NCBI GenBank assembly: GCA_938014885.1
Contig: CALLQI010000003.1
Coordinates: 62,001 to 126,000, forward strand
Direction of reading: 5' to 3'
DNA from: an uncultured bacterium
GTDB lineage: Bacteria > Planctomycetota > UBA8742 > UBA2392
Length of the DNA: 64,000 bases
Below the pieces are notes generated by a model. The model was not told the origin of the DNA. It ran no database searches and saw nothing but the letters and a program-made list of their open reading frames with translations. The stretch's first letter is position 1. Each line of letters begins with the position of its first letter. Both the position numbers and the translations under genes were made by a program. Shown here piece by piece: positions 52,959 through 62,202 of this stretch.

Positions 52959-53689
52959 GACGCACCTGCCGGCTTGCGCCACGACGACACCAGCAGATAA
53001 GCACCGAACAACGCGGCACCCAGACTGCTGTGTTCACCAAAGGGCAAGGTAAGCGCGGAGGCCACGCGCCGCCGCCAGCCCTGCAGGAAGCGGGTTTGCC
53101 AGCGCACGCCGGTCAGGCGTTCATGCCCTTCCGACAGCCCGGCACTTTGCATGTATCCTGCCAGTGACTCTTGCGGATACTCGCGGCCGTAGTCCCATTG
53201 CCCCGCCGCTTCCAACCGCGCCTTGCCCGCGATGTAGAATCGACCGCGCGCGCTGGGAACCACCACAATCAGCCGGCCGCCCGGCCGCAGCACCCGCGAC
53301 AGTTCATGGATGCCGCGCTGCAGAACGTCGGGTTCAAAGTGTTCCATCACGCCGCTGTTGAAGACCACATCAAAACTGCCGTCGGCAAAGGGCAGACTGA
53401 ACAAATCCGCGACTGCGCCCTGCAACGTGCGGCCCGCCTGACCTGCGGCGTGCAGGACGTCGCGCACGCAGCGCGGCACGATATCGACCACCGTCACGCG
53501 GCAACCGCGCTGCGCGAGTTCAAGCGCAAGGCCGCCGGTGCCGCTGCCGGCCTCCAGCACGTGTAAGCCGTCGCGCGGCTGGACTTCGCGACACAGGGAT
53601 TCCAGCAGGAATGGCGGCGGCGGCGCGACTACGCTGTCGCGATGCGCGTCCCAGTAGGCCTGCCAGACTTCAGTGACGGGGCTGCTCAT
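52955..53689 (-). CDS. SAM-dependent methyltransferase
   Basis: 244 residues from the ATG at 53689. Class I fold: VLEAGSGTGGLALELAQRG (SAM-binding glycine loop), VTVVDIVPRCV, FDVVFNSGVMEHFEP, ELSRVLRPGGRLIVVVPS. The C-terminal hydrophobic region (about 215-240) may touch the membrane. Directly before the fusion gene and after the exporter ATPase; it likely methylates a glycan (chain-terminating or modifying) but the acceptor is not visible. Confidence 0.82.
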   Translation of the reverse strand: MSSPVTEVWQAYWDAHRDSVVAPPPPFLLESLCREVQPRDGLHVLEAGSGTGGLALELAQRGCRVTVVDIVPRCVRDVLHAAGQAGRTLQGAVADLFSLPFADGSFDVVFNSGVMEHFEPDVLQRGIHELSRVLRPGGRLIVVVPSARGRFYIAGKARLEAAGQWDYGREYPQESLAGYMQSAGLSEGHERLTGVRWQTRFLQGWRRRVASALTLPFGEHSSLGAALFGAYLLVSSWRKPAGAS

Positions 53690-54963
53690 GATTCCCTGGC
53701 CACGGACCACTCGGTCAGTTGCCAGCTTTCCGCATGGTCAATCAACGCGCGGCCGGTACTCCATTCCGGGCGCACGACTTCCAGTTTGCCGATGCCGTCG
53801 CGCACCACCACCGGGTTCACGCCGTGGCCTTCACACAAGTACGCCTTGATCCGGTATCGCCCCACGGGCAGGCGCAGGTCGCTTACCTTCACGTCAGCCG
53901 AGCCTTCGCCCTCGAGCGTGCGTCCGAGAAACGCGTCACCGCTGTAGACGTGGAACAGGTACCAGCCTGGCGTTTGCACGGGATAGCGCAGATCCTCATA
54001 CACCAGTGTCAGCGCAAACACCGGGTCGCGCAGCGGCTGCCGCAGCCGATAGTGAAGGCGGAAGTGAAGGCTTGCGCCGGGCGCGGCCGTCTCGGCAGCG
54101 CTGCCATCAGGGTTCTGCGCTTCCACCCGCGTGATGTCTGCTACGGGCTCGCCGGAAGTGTCCGCGCGCGCGCCGTGATCAAGCTCTCGCACTTGGTTCT
54201 GGTCAGACAAGTAGCGGTCGATGGTTGGCCGGGGCTCGCCCAGGGCAATCGCGCGTCCGCCGCTCAGATACAGCACCCGGCTGCACGCGGCCATCGAGTA
54301 AAGGTCGTGGCTGACCAGCACGACGGTCGTGCCTTGCTTGCGGCGTTGCGCCATCCAGTCGTAGCACTTGATCTGGAAGGCGGTGTCGCCCACGGCAAGC
54401 ACTTCGTCCACGAGCAGCACTTCAGGCTCCGCGGCCGCCGCGATGGCAAACGCAAGCCGCGCGAACATGCCGCTGCTGTAGTCTTTCACCGGCATGTCCA
54501 TGAACTCGGCCATGCCCGCGAACTCTACGATTGAGTCGTACTTGCGGCGGATCTCGGCCTGCTTCATGCCCAGGATCGCACCGTTGATGAACACGTTTTC
54601 GCGCCCGGTCAGGTACGGGTGGAAGCCTGCGCCCAGTTCAATCAGCCCACCCACACGGCCGCGCACGGCGACGCTTCCGGTGTCGGGGCGCAGGATACGG
54701 AACAACAGCTTCAACAGCGTGCTCTTGCCGCTGCCATTGGGCCCGATCACGCCCAGGCACTCGCCCTTGGCGACGGTAAGGTTCAGATCCCGCAGCGCGA
54801 AGAATTCCTGCGGGCGCAGGCCATCGGCATCGCGCTTTTCGGCCAGCCGGCGCGGCAGGCCGAATACCAGCTCGGCCAGCGTGCGCACGCGGCGCACGCG
54901 GGTGAAGCGCTTGCGCACATCACGCAGTTCGATGATCGCTTGTTCGGCCGGGGCGTCGCTCAT
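53686..54963 (-). CDS. wzt: Polysaccharide ABC exporter ATP-binding protein (Wzt-like)
   Basis: 425 residues from the ATG at 54963. ATPase: Walker A GVIGPNGSGKSTLLK, signature YSSGMFARLAFA, Walker B VLLVDEVLAVGD, H-loop VLVSHD. The C-terminal about 160-residue beta-domain (ASLHFRLHYRLRQPLRDPVF, then GWYLFHVYSGDAF) is the Wzt carbohydrate-binding extension used to recognise the finished chain end. It pairs with the permease at 55772; one methyltransferase gene lies between. Confidence 0.9.
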   Translation of the reverse strand: MSDAPAEQAIIELRDVRKRFTRVRRVRTLAELVFGLPRRLAEKRDADGLRPQEFFALRDLNLTVAKGECLGVIGPNGSGKSTLLKLLFRILRPDTGSVAVRGRVGGLIELGAGFHPYLTGRENVFINGAILGMKQAEIRRKYDSIVEFAGMAEFMDMPVKDYSSGMFARLAFAIAAAAEPEVLLVDEVLAVGDTAFQIKCYDWMAQRRKQGTTVVLVSHDLYSMAACSRVLYLSGGRAIALGEPRPTIDRYLSDQNQVRELDHGARADTSGEPVADITRVEAQNPDGSAAETAAPGASLHFRLHYRLRQPLRDPVFALTLVYEDLRYPVQTPGWYLFHVYSGDAFLGRTLEGEGSADVKVSDLRLPVGRYRIKAYLCEGHGVNPVVVRDGIGKLEVVRPEWSTGRALIDHAESWQLTEWSVARES

Positions 54964-55775
54964 GGTTGCCCCCAGTCGTGGCGCAGGCCTTTCGCGTCGT
55001 AATGCCATTGCCGGCCGGGGCTGCCGCCCTGCTTGATGTGGCCGTCTGCGCGGACCTCGATCCATGAGAACCCGGCAGTCCAGAAAAGGTTGATCTCGCT
55101 CAGCGGCTCGCGACTGTAAAACGCGCGCTGCAAACGCTCACGCAGCCGCGAGATGATGCCGTTGCTGCCTGTCGAGGGGCGCTCGCCGGCCCAGTCCAGA
55201 AGTGCTTCGAAGGGGTTGACCGTTTCCGGATTCACGGCGCGCGAGTCGCCAAAAGACGCGTATTCGTCGGGCGTCTTTTCGATGAAAACCACGGTTCCGC
55301 CGCGCTGCAGCACCAGCCACTTGTGGTATTCGCGGCCGTACAGGTACTCGGCCATGGCGTTCGGGCAGCGCAGCAGGCCGGTCCCGGCCACGCGCATCAT
55401 TTCGTCGCAGGCTTTGCCCGGGTTGTCCACGTGCTCGATGACGTGGCTGCAGTACACCAGGTCAAAATCCATGCGGTCAAACGGAAGCGGCTGGTCGATC
55501 GACTGGTTCACAAAGCGAATGCCACGGGCCTTCATTGTTTCCGGGTCAATTACGCCGCCCGCGCCGTGGCCGCGCTGGCTGGGCTCAAGCAGCAGGTCCA
55601 CGGCTGCCGTGGCACCTTCAATCGGGTTGGGTCCGCTGCCGAGATCAAGTACCGTGCTTGACGCGTCAAGAATCTTGCGCAGTGCCAGCGTGCTGGGGGC
55701 CTGGGCAAACGCATCGGCCTGAGCGCCGGCGGTGCGTGCGCGCGCACGGTTTCGGATGCGCCCCAGCGGGTTCAT
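54960..55775 (-). CDS. SAM-dependent methyltransferase-like protein
   Basis: 271 residues. VLDLGSGPNPIEGATAAVDL (SAM loop), FDLVYCSHVIEHVDNPGKAC, MRVAGTGLLRCPNAMAEY. The C-terminal half (WLVLQRGGTVVFIEKTPDEY, then WTAGFSWIEVRADGHIKQGG) matches the surface-polysaccharide methyltransferase type found beside Wzm/Wzt genes. Lies between the ABC permease and ATPase genes and overlaps both by 4 bp. Confidence 0.8.
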   Translation of the reverse strand: MNPLGRIRNRARARTAGAQADAFAQAPSTLALRKILDASSTVLDLGSGPNPIEGATAAVDLLLEPSQRGHGAGGVIDPETMKARGIRFVNQSIDQPLPFDRMDFDLVYCSHVIEHVDNPGKACDEMMRVAGTGLLRCPNAMAEYLYGREYHKWLVLQRGGTVVFIEKTPDEYASFGDSRAVNPETVNPFEALLDWAGERPSTGSNGIISRLRERLQRAFYSREPLSEINLFWTAGFSWIEVRADGHIKQGGSPGRQWHYDAKGLRHDWGQP

Positions 55776-56557
55776 GCCAGTTCTCCGAAGCGCGGCTCAA
55801 TGCGCCGGAACCAGCGCCAGCACAGGATCAGCACCAGTACCGAAAGAGCGGCGGCCACGCCGAACTCCGGTGCCAGTGACAGTTCGCGCCCCGTCAGCGC
55901 GCTGCGCCAGCCATCGATTATCGGCGTCATCGGGTTCAACCAGGCAAGCCACCAATAGGTACCCGTGCGCGGGATCGGGTACACGGTGCTGCTCGCGAAC
56001 ATCCACAGCGGCACACCCACCTGCAGCACGAACTGCACGTCGCGATACAGCAGGTTCGCACCTGCCACCAGCAATGCGAGGCCGCAACACAGCGCAAGTT
56101 GCACCAGCAGCACCAGCGGTGCCAGCACAATTGCCACCCCGGGCGCGACGCCGAACCATGCCATCAGCGCACCCACCAGCAGTAGCGCGACGGCAAAGTC
56201 CACCAGCGCCGACAGCACCGCCGACAAAGGAAGCACCTCGCGTGCGAAGTAAACCTTGGTGACAAGGTTGCGCTGGTCCGAAAGGCTGCGCGACGCCGCA
56301 TTCAACACGTTGGCGGTCAGCTGCCACGGCACCAGCCCCATCAGCGCGAACAACGGGTAAGGCACGGCACCGACCTGTACGGGCGCGATGCGTGTGAAGA
56401 CAAACGTGAAAACCAGCATCATCGAGAGCGGCATCGCAACGGCCCAACCGATGCCAAGCAACGAGTGCTTGTAGCGCACCCGCACTTCGCGCATCGCAAG
56501 CGTCCACACCAGCTCACGATGCGAGCCAACTTCGCGCAGTTCAGCGGCAACACCCAT
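55772..56557 (-). CDS. wzm: Polysaccharide ABC exporter permease (Wzm-like, ABC-2 type)
   Basis: 261 residues from the ATG at 56557. Amphipathic N-terminus (ELVWTLAMREVRVRYKHSLL), then about six membrane segments (AMPLSMMLVFTFVFTRIAPV, then LFALMGLVPWQLTANVLNAA, then ALVDFAVALLLVGALMAWFG, ...) and the LNPMTPIIDGWRSALTG motif. First gene of the minus-strand operon: exporter, two methyltransferases, fusion enzyme, epimerase, four glycosyltransferases. Confidence 0.9.
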   Translation of the reverse strand: MGVAAELREVGSHRELVWTLAMREVRVRYKHSLLGIGWAVAMPLSMMLVFTFVFTRIAPVQVGAVPYPLFALMGLVPWQLTANVLNAASRSLSDQRNLVTKVYFAREVLPLSAVLSALVDFAVALLLVGALMAWFGVAPGVAIVLAPLVLLVQLALCCGLALLVAGANLLYRDVQFVLQVGVPLWMFASSTVYPIPRTGTYWWLAWLNPMTPIIDGWRSALTGRELSLAPEFGVAAALSVLVLILCWRWFRRIEPRFGELA

Positions 56558-56631
56558 GGCCCCAGTATAGACACGAATCCGCGCGCGGTCAGGCACGACG
56601 AATCTGGCATCCTGACGGGCAGAAAAAGCTA

Positions 56632-56657
56632 ACCGGGGAGGCTGCTGCCTCCCCGGT
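56632..56657 (-). terminator. Intrinsic terminator of the large secreted-protein gene
   Basis: A 10-bp stem (ACCGGGGAGG/CCTCCCCGGT) with a 6-base loop; the minus-strand tail is TAGCTTTTTCTG. It sits 29 bases after the stop of the gene at 56687. Confidence 0.85.
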
Positions 56658-56686
56658 CGTTGTGGGGCCTTCAGTTTGCTGCGTGC

Positions 56687-59600
56687 TTATTGAGCCACTT
56701 TCCTGCGACGCAGCAGAGCAATTGCTGCCGCAGCTGCCGCCAGCAGGATATACGGTGCGCCACCGCTGCCGGTCTCGCAACCGCCGCCGCCGCCGCCGCC
56801 ACCACCGCCGCCGCTTCCGCCCGTGGGCGAGTTGACGATCGTGATCGAGAGGCTTGCGGTATCGGTCGCAAAGGCCGAGTCCGTGACTGTGACGTCAAAG
56901 TTCGACGTACCCGGTGTTGTCGGCGTACCTGAGATCACACCGGCCGCGCTGAGGGTCAGGCCCGCAGGCAAAGTGCCCGTGCTGACGCTGAACGTGAAGC
57001 CGCCAGCGCCGCCCGTGGCCGTGATGGTCGCAGGGCCATAGGCGCTGCCGGCCGTGCCGCCCGGCAGGGTGGTGGTCGTGATCGTGGGGCTGCCCGTGGC
57101 CGGCGGGTCAATCGTGAGTGCAAAGGCCTGGCTGTCAATCACGTTCAGGGTGTCGGTTACGTCCACCGTGAAGTTGAACAGGCCGTTCGCCGTCGGCGTG
57201 CCGGTGATGTCACCGGTAGCACTCAGGCTCAGGCCGCCCGGCAAAGCACCGGCGCTGACGCTGAACGTCAGAGCACCCGTGCCGCCCGTGGCCGCTATCG
57301 TGGCCGCATACGGCGTGCCCTGCGTGCCCGTCGCCAGCGGTGAGGCCGTGGTGATGTTCGGTGCGCCCGCAACGGCGATCGAGACTGAGATCGGCACGTT
57401 GTTGGTGCCGTCAGTGAGCTGCACGGCGAAGGTATGGGTGCCCACGTCTGCGGCAACCAGCGTGCCGGCCGGGGCTACGTTCAGGAAGCCACCCGCGATG
57501 GTGAAGGCAAAGCCCGCGCCGCCCACTGGGTTGGCGCCGCCGTTGGTTACGCTGCCGACGCTCAGGGTCTGGCCGGTGTTCTGGTCCGCGACACTGGCGA
57601 GGTCAACGTCGTCGCTGGCGTTCATGCTTGCGGTGTAGACGGCGGTGTACGGCGTGCCCGGGGCACCTGTGCCGCCCGTGGCTGAAGCGATGTTGTGGGT
57701 GGGGGCGGTGTTCACCACGATGATGCGCGCGGTGATGGTGGTCGGGGTGCTGACGCCGTCGTCGATGGTGATCGACCAGTCATAGTTCAGCGTCGGGTCG
57801 TTGCTGGCGTCGGCGGTACCGGTCCAGGTCAGGCTCAGCGGGCCGGCGGTAGCCGTGCCGATGGTGGCAGGCTGCGCGGTCAAGGTCAGGAAGGTCGGCG
57901 CCGAGTTGACCGTCACGGTCATGTTGCCGGCCTCGGGGTCTGAAACGGATAGCGAGTCGGCAATGGCCGCGGCCGGGTTCACAGTCAGCGTGAACAACCC
58001 GCCGCCTGCGTTGACCCAGTTGCTGATGCCGACCGAAACAACAGGCGGCATGTTGCCGAGAATGCCGATGCCGTTGGCGTTGACCTGGTACATCGGCTCA
58101 TCAGCATCGTTGCTGGCGATGTCGAGGCGATAGCTGAAGCCGTTGGCCGTAAGCGGGGTGACCGTGACCGTGAAGGTCGTGGTCGCACCCTGTGCCAGCG
58201 AGTTAGCGGTGCCGGTCAGGTTGACAGCGACCGTGCAGTTGACCTGGTTGGCGGTCGGCGCGTCCACAATCGGCGTGCCGGTCAGGTTCAGTGCGCCGGA
58301 GCCTACCGGTGCTGCGTTGGCGATGGTGTACGTGAACTGCATGCCCGTGGTGGGCACGTTGCCAAGGTTGTCCACGGCAGTGGTGCCGGAACCCAGCGAA
58401 GTAGCCGCCGGGCGCTGCACGTCAATGTCGCCGGGTGCCGCAGAAATCGTAATCGTGAGCTGGTAGCTGTCAGTGAGCGTGCCGTCCGAAACCTGGATGT
58501 TCAGCACAATCGTACCGATCGTGGCCGCAGTACCGGTCAGGGTTGCCGACTGAGGCGACAGCCCACCCGTGGGTGAGTACGGGAAGGTCTCATTGAAGCC
58601 GGCCTGCACGCCTGTCAGCGTCGAGGAACCTCCGACCGTGATGGTGAATGTCAGGGTGTTGCCCGGGTCCACGTCCGTGGCCGAGAACGTGACCTCAAGG
58701 TCGTCACCAACAACAAGGTCGCCGGTGAGGTTGGGATCGGTGCCGCCCAACTGCATGAAACCCGACCCGGACGGGAAGGGCAGAGACAGACCGGTGTTCA
58801 CGACATTGACCGATGTGCCGCCTGTTGCTGACAGGGTCCAGTCTGCGCCGGTGTTGGTGTCGCCGTTTGCGGTGCGCTGCACGCTTTGGTTCAGGCCGAA
58901 GACTGCGGGGTTCGTGCCCGACCACTCAGCACCAACTGCCACGGGCAGAGTAATCAGCGCCGGGTTGATGGTGCCAAAGAACACGCAGTCGCGAATGGCA
59001 CCGGTGTTATCGCGCAGCATTACGCCGCCTGCTGCTCCGCCCCAGATCAGGTTCGCGCCCATGTACTGGTCGAAGGGCGGATTGGTTGCACCGTTCCAGT
59101 CACACAGGATGAAGGTGTCGCCGCCAGCGATGTTCGCCGCTGTGCCCGTGAGAGTATAGTTGATCGGAGTCGTGCTGCCGTTGTCATAGAAGTGAATCGT
59201 CCAGCCGGTGATGTCTACAGCCGCCGAAGACACATTCGTCAACTCAATGTACTCGTCGCCGCTGCCCGGCGGGTCGCTGATGCACTCGGTGATCAGGATC
59301 GGAGAGCCAACAATCGGTGCCGTCGGCCCCGCCAGTACCGGTGGAGAAGGTGCCGGGACGTTGATCGTGAATGACATGATATACGGAGTGCCGCCGTCGG
59401 TGACACTCAAGGTCACGAGGTGGCTGCCCGCCGTTGAGAATGTCCCGCTGCTCGGCGAAATCTGCGTGCCCGACACACCGCTGCCCTGCCACTGGGCCAA
59501 CGTAAATCCGGTGATGTTGCCGCTGTTCGTGACCGTGGTGGTCAAGGTGTTGGTGGCGGCCGTGTTGCCGTTGGTCAAGGTGAAGCGCAGTGCGAGAGTT

Positions 59601-60208
59601 GCAACTGACGTGCCCTGACCCACAGTGACCGTGCTGCCGTTGGTCACGTTGACTGGCGTGGTGGTCACATTGCGCTGCACGTTGACGCCCGCACCGTTAC
59701 TGATTGTGACGTCAAAGTCGTCGCACTGGCCGAAGCCAAAAGTTCCGTCAGCCACCAACGGGCCAGTCGTTGCGTTGAATACAACCAGCAGGCGCATGCG
59801 GGTCGCACCGCTTGGTACGGTAGTGGGCGGCGTAAAGATGATGTTGCCGGTACCTTGCGCCGCGATGTAGACGAAGCCGACGTGTTCGCCGGCGTCGGCA
59901 TAGTCGCCGTCCTGGTTGTAGTCGATGAATATCGAAATGCCCTGGCCCCAGGTCACGCCCGCCTGGTTAATAGCGGCGGTATACTGGGTGCCGCCGTTGA
60001 GCGTGCCCGGCCCGACCCCGGTGTTGTACTGGAAGTCATTGGCGCGGTCGGACATTAGCTGATTCCAAGCGCCGATGGTCAGGCTGGCACAGTAGTCGCC
60101 GGTTGCCCCGGTATTGTTGTAGGTCGGGGCCGTGTACTGCGCCGACAGACCGGTTGCAAACAACGCAAGCAGCAAAGCCGAACCGATTACGCCTGTGCGC
60201 AATTGCAT
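56687..60208 (-). CDS. Large secreted protein: GEVED, lamin-tail and Ig-like repeats, C-terminal anchor
   Basis: 1173 residues from the ATG at 60208 (GGAGAATC upstream; signal peptide MQLRTGVIGSALLLALFATG). In order: GEVED-type domain (about 75-165: GISIFIDYNQDGDYADAGEH), an Ig-like stretch, a lamin-tail domain (about 300-440: ILITECISDPPGSGDEYIEL), cadherin/Ig-like repeats (about 500-960) and putative-Ig He_PIG repeats (GGTGALTFSVSAGALPGGLS). It ends in nine Gly, Cys, a hydrophobic segment (APYILLAAAAAAIALL) and RRRKVAQ. Probably a surface-anchored or sorted adhesive/structural protein. Monocistronic. Confidence 0.82.
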   Translation of the reverse strand: MQLRTGVIGSALLLALFATGLSAQYTAPTYNNTGATGDYCASLTIGAWNQLMSDRANDFQYNTGVGPGTLNGGTQYTAAINQAGVTWGQGISIFIDYNQDGDYADAGEHVGFVYIAAQGTGNIIFTPPTTVPSGATRMRLLVVFNATTGPLVADGTFGFGQCDDFDVTISNGAGVNVQRNVTTTPVNVTNGSTVTVGQGTSVATLALRFTLTNGNTAATNTLTTTVTNSGNITGFTLAQWQGSGVSGTQISPSSGTFSTAGSHLVTLSVTDGGTPYIMSFTINVPAPSPPVLAGPTAPIVGSPILITECISDPPGSGDEYIELTNVSSAAVDITGWTIHFYDNGSTTPINYTLTGTAANIAGGDTFILCDWNGATNPPFDQYMGANLIWGGAAGGVMLRDNTGAIRDCVFFGTINPALITLPVAVGAEWSGTNPAVFGLNQSVQRTANGDTNTGADWTLSATGGTSVNVVNTGLSLPFPSGSGFMQLGGTDPNLTGDLVVGDDLEVTFSATDVDPGNTLTFTITVGGSSTLTGVQAGFNETFPYSPTGGLSPQSATLTGTAATIGTIVLNIQVSDGTLTDSYQLTITISAAPGDIDVQRPAATSLGSGTTAVDNLGNVPTTGMQFTYTIANAAPVGSGALNLTGTPIVDAPTANQVNCTVAVNLTGTANSLAQGATTTFTVTVTPLTANGFSYRLDIASNDADEPMYQVNANGIGILGNMPPVVSVGISNWVNAGGGLFTLTVNPAAAIADSLSVSDPEAGNMTVTVNSAPTFLTLTAQPATIGTATAGPLSLTWTGTADASNDPTLNYDWSITIDDGVSTPTTITARIIVVNTAPTHNIASATGGTGAPGTPYTAVYTASMNASDDVDLASVADQNTGQTLSVGSVTNGGANPVGGAGFAFTIAGGFLNVAPAGTLVAADVGTHTFAVQLTDGTNNVPISVSIAVAGAPNITTASPLATGTQGTPYAATIAATGGTGALTFSVSAGALPGGLSLSATGDITGTPTANGLFNFTVDVTDTLNVIDSQAFALTIDPPATGSPTITTTTLPGGTAGSAYGPATITATGGAGGFTFSVSTGTLPAGLTLSAAGVISGTPTTPGTSNFDVTVTDSAFATDTASLSITIVNSPTGGSGGGGGGGGGGGCETGSGGAPYILLAAAAAAIALLRRRKVAQ

Positions 60209-60881
60209 TGTGATTCTCCATGTAGTTGCGCCGATCGCGGACTTAGGGAAGCAGCCGCCTGCCCCACGCAGACGTTGCGCGCTCTCATCCCCACGACGAG
60301 AGCACAGGTCAGTGACCTGCCGCAAATCGGGCCTACATACTCGAACCTATTTCGAACGATTCCGAGAGCAAACATATTCCAAGAAACAATTAGTGCCCAC
60401 TAAGAGTTGTAATCCGGCGACTGTGCAATTGGTCTTGACGAGGAGTTTGTTCCCGCGACTTCAATGCTGCCAAGCAAGATGAGGCCCGCAGATCCGCCAG
60501 CCGAAGCCATTTGCAGGCATCTCACTGTCAACCGAAACACCGACGCCCCTCGGGCCACAATTACCTACAAGGCACATGTGTGTTCGATGCATAATGGGCA
60601 ATTACGAGTGGCAAATAATTCTCTTTTTCTCACACCTTGTGCCAATGTGATCCGGGTCGCGCCCCATCGCAGGCATGTGCACGATTGGATGGGCGCCAGC
60701 TTCAGGTTGTGGGTTGGGGTCGACAGTCTACGGTCGACAGGTCACGGCAACTGCAGCTGTTTGCAGTAACCGTTGACTACGATCCTTCTCACTGATTCTG
60801 GTGGTCACGCAATTGGCCACGTAGTCGTGGCCAGCGGCCTCAGCGCAACGCGGCGCGGCCGGAGATTGGTATGCTTGGGCT
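60209..60881. other. 673-bp intergenic region, less GC-rich
   Basis: I see no credible gene: the short frames here have no family features. It contains a direct repeat GGTCGACAG (60718 and 60735) and holds the divergent promoters of the large secreted protein and of the small membrane protein. Composition is visibly richer in A and T than its neighbours. Confidence 0.45.
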
Positions 60882-61085
60882 GTGAGCAACTACCGCAAAA
60901 TCACGCGCGTGATCTTCTGGGGCGTGGCCTTCGTGCTTAGCGCGGTGTCGTGGGTGGTCATGGATAAGCTGAACTTGCTCTGGAACTTATGGGCGCAGGT
61001 GGCGGATTCGCTGTTCATCCTCATCGCGGCGATGGTGCTGTCGCGGCTGATCCCGCGTTGGCTGGACCTCGCCGACGACCGCTAG
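60882..61085 (+). CDS. Small two-helix membrane protein
   Basis: 67 residues from a GTG. VIFWGVAFVLSAVSWVVM and VADSLFILIAAMVLSRLI are two membrane segments separated by a short loop, with a basic N-terminus and an acidic end (LDLADDR). Family not recognised. Short length and a non-ATG start leave some doubt; 60 bp separate it from rluD. Confidence 0.5.
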   Translation: MSNYRKITRVIFWGVAFVLSAVSWVVMDKLNLLWNLWAQVADSLFILIAAMVLSRLIPRWLDLADDR

Positions 61086-61145
61086 CCGCACTTTCGCCGT
61101 CAACCAGACCTGCCTGCCAGCCTGCAAATCAGGTAAACCTCCGGC

Positions 61146-62189
61146 ATGGGTGCCCCGAATTTCCGCAAGCTTGAACGTACTGAACTGGCCGTGCCGCCGT
61201 CATCTGCCGGCGCGCGGCTGGATCGCTTCCTCGCTGACCAGTTTCCCGATTACTCGCGCAGCCTGCTCGCGGGCATGATCAAGGACGGGCTGGTCGCTGT
61301 GCAGGGCCTAGCGCCGGGCAAGGTCAAGCCGGCGCTGAAGCTCGAAGCCGGCTGGCACATCACTGTCGAGAAGCCCACACTCGATGCGCCCGACCTGCCG
61401 CCGGAAGACATCCCGCTTGCGATCCTGTTCGAAGACGAGTCGCTGCTCGTGATCGACAAGCCGCCTGACCTGCCTGTGCACCCGCCCCGCGCCGGCCGCG
61501 GCGGCACACTCGCCAACGCGCTCGCGCATCACTGCGCCAACCTGCCCGGCGGCAAATTGCCCGGCGACGACCCCGTGAGGCCGGGCATCGTGCACCGCCT
61601 TGATGCCGACACCAGCGGCGTGATTGTGGTTGCCAAAGACGAAAGCGCGCTGTTCAAACTCTCGAAGCAATTCGAGACGCGCACGGTCGAAAAGGTGTAC
61701 CTGGCACTGTGCCGCGGCAAGCCGCGCTCGCCGGGCGTTATCGACAAACCCATCGGCCGCCACCCCGACCACTACGAAATGATGCGCATCGACCCGGCCG
61801 GCAAGAACGCCATCACCGAATACGAAGTGCTTGAGCAGTTCAAAACCATCGCGCTCGTGAAGCTGAGGCCGCGAACCGGCCGCACGCACCAGTTGCGCGT
61901 GCACTTGTCGGCGATCAATCATCCCATTGTGGGCGACCGGCTGTATTCGCGCCGCCCGCCGCTGACCCGAAGCGAGATCGCCGGCCGCGAGCCCGAACCC
62001 GGCGAAGCCCCGCTGATTGCGCGCCAGGCGCTGCACGCCGCCAGTTTGAGTTTCGATCACCCAAGAACCGGCGAACGCCTGACGTTCGAAGCCCCGCTGC
62101 CTGAGGACTTCCAGCGCGCGCTGAGCGCCCTGCGCGAATCCCGCCCACCAAGAAAGCCTGCCGAGAGGCCCGCCGACTCAGACGAGTAA
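61146..62189 (+). CDS. rluD: RluA/RluD family 23S rRNA pseudouridine synthase
   Basis: 347 residues. S4 RNA-binding domain first (ARLDRFLADQFPDYSRSLLA), then the synthase core with the catalytic Asp in HRLDADTSGVIVVAKD, and RTGRTHQLRVHLSAINHPIV. The LLVIDKPPDLPVHP stretch is typical. Probable target is helix 69 uridines of 23S rRNA, by family; the exact site specificity is inferred. The Pro/Arg/Glu-rich C-terminus (PRKPAERPADSDE) is an extension. Confidence 0.9.
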   Translation: MGAPNFRKLERTELAVPPSSAGARLDRFLADQFPDYSRSLLAGMIKDGLVAVQGLAPGKVKPALKLEAGWHITVEKPTLDAPDLPPEDIPLAILFEDESLLVIDKPPDLPVHPPRAGRGGTLANALAHHCANLPGGKLPGDDPVRPGIVHRLDADTSGVIVVAKDESALFKLSKQFETRTVEKVYLALCRGKPRSPGVIDKPIGRHPDHYEMMRIDPAGKNAITEYEVLEQFKTIALVKLRPRTGRTHQLRVHLSAINHPIVGDRLYSRRPPLTRSEIAGREPEPGEAPLIARQALHAASLSFDHPRTGERLTFEAPLPEDFQRALSALRESRPPRKPAERPADSDE

Positions 62190-62202
62190 CCCGGAGCCCG
62201 CC

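Noticed and set aside
60464..60769. 101-codon open frame in the large intergenic gap
   Set aside because: No ribosome site, no family features, and unusual composition for this genome.
61308..62060. 250-codon minus-strand frame antisense to the pseudouridine synthase
   Set aside because: Arg/Gly/Val-rich shadow; the sense strand has the catalytic HRLDADTSG.
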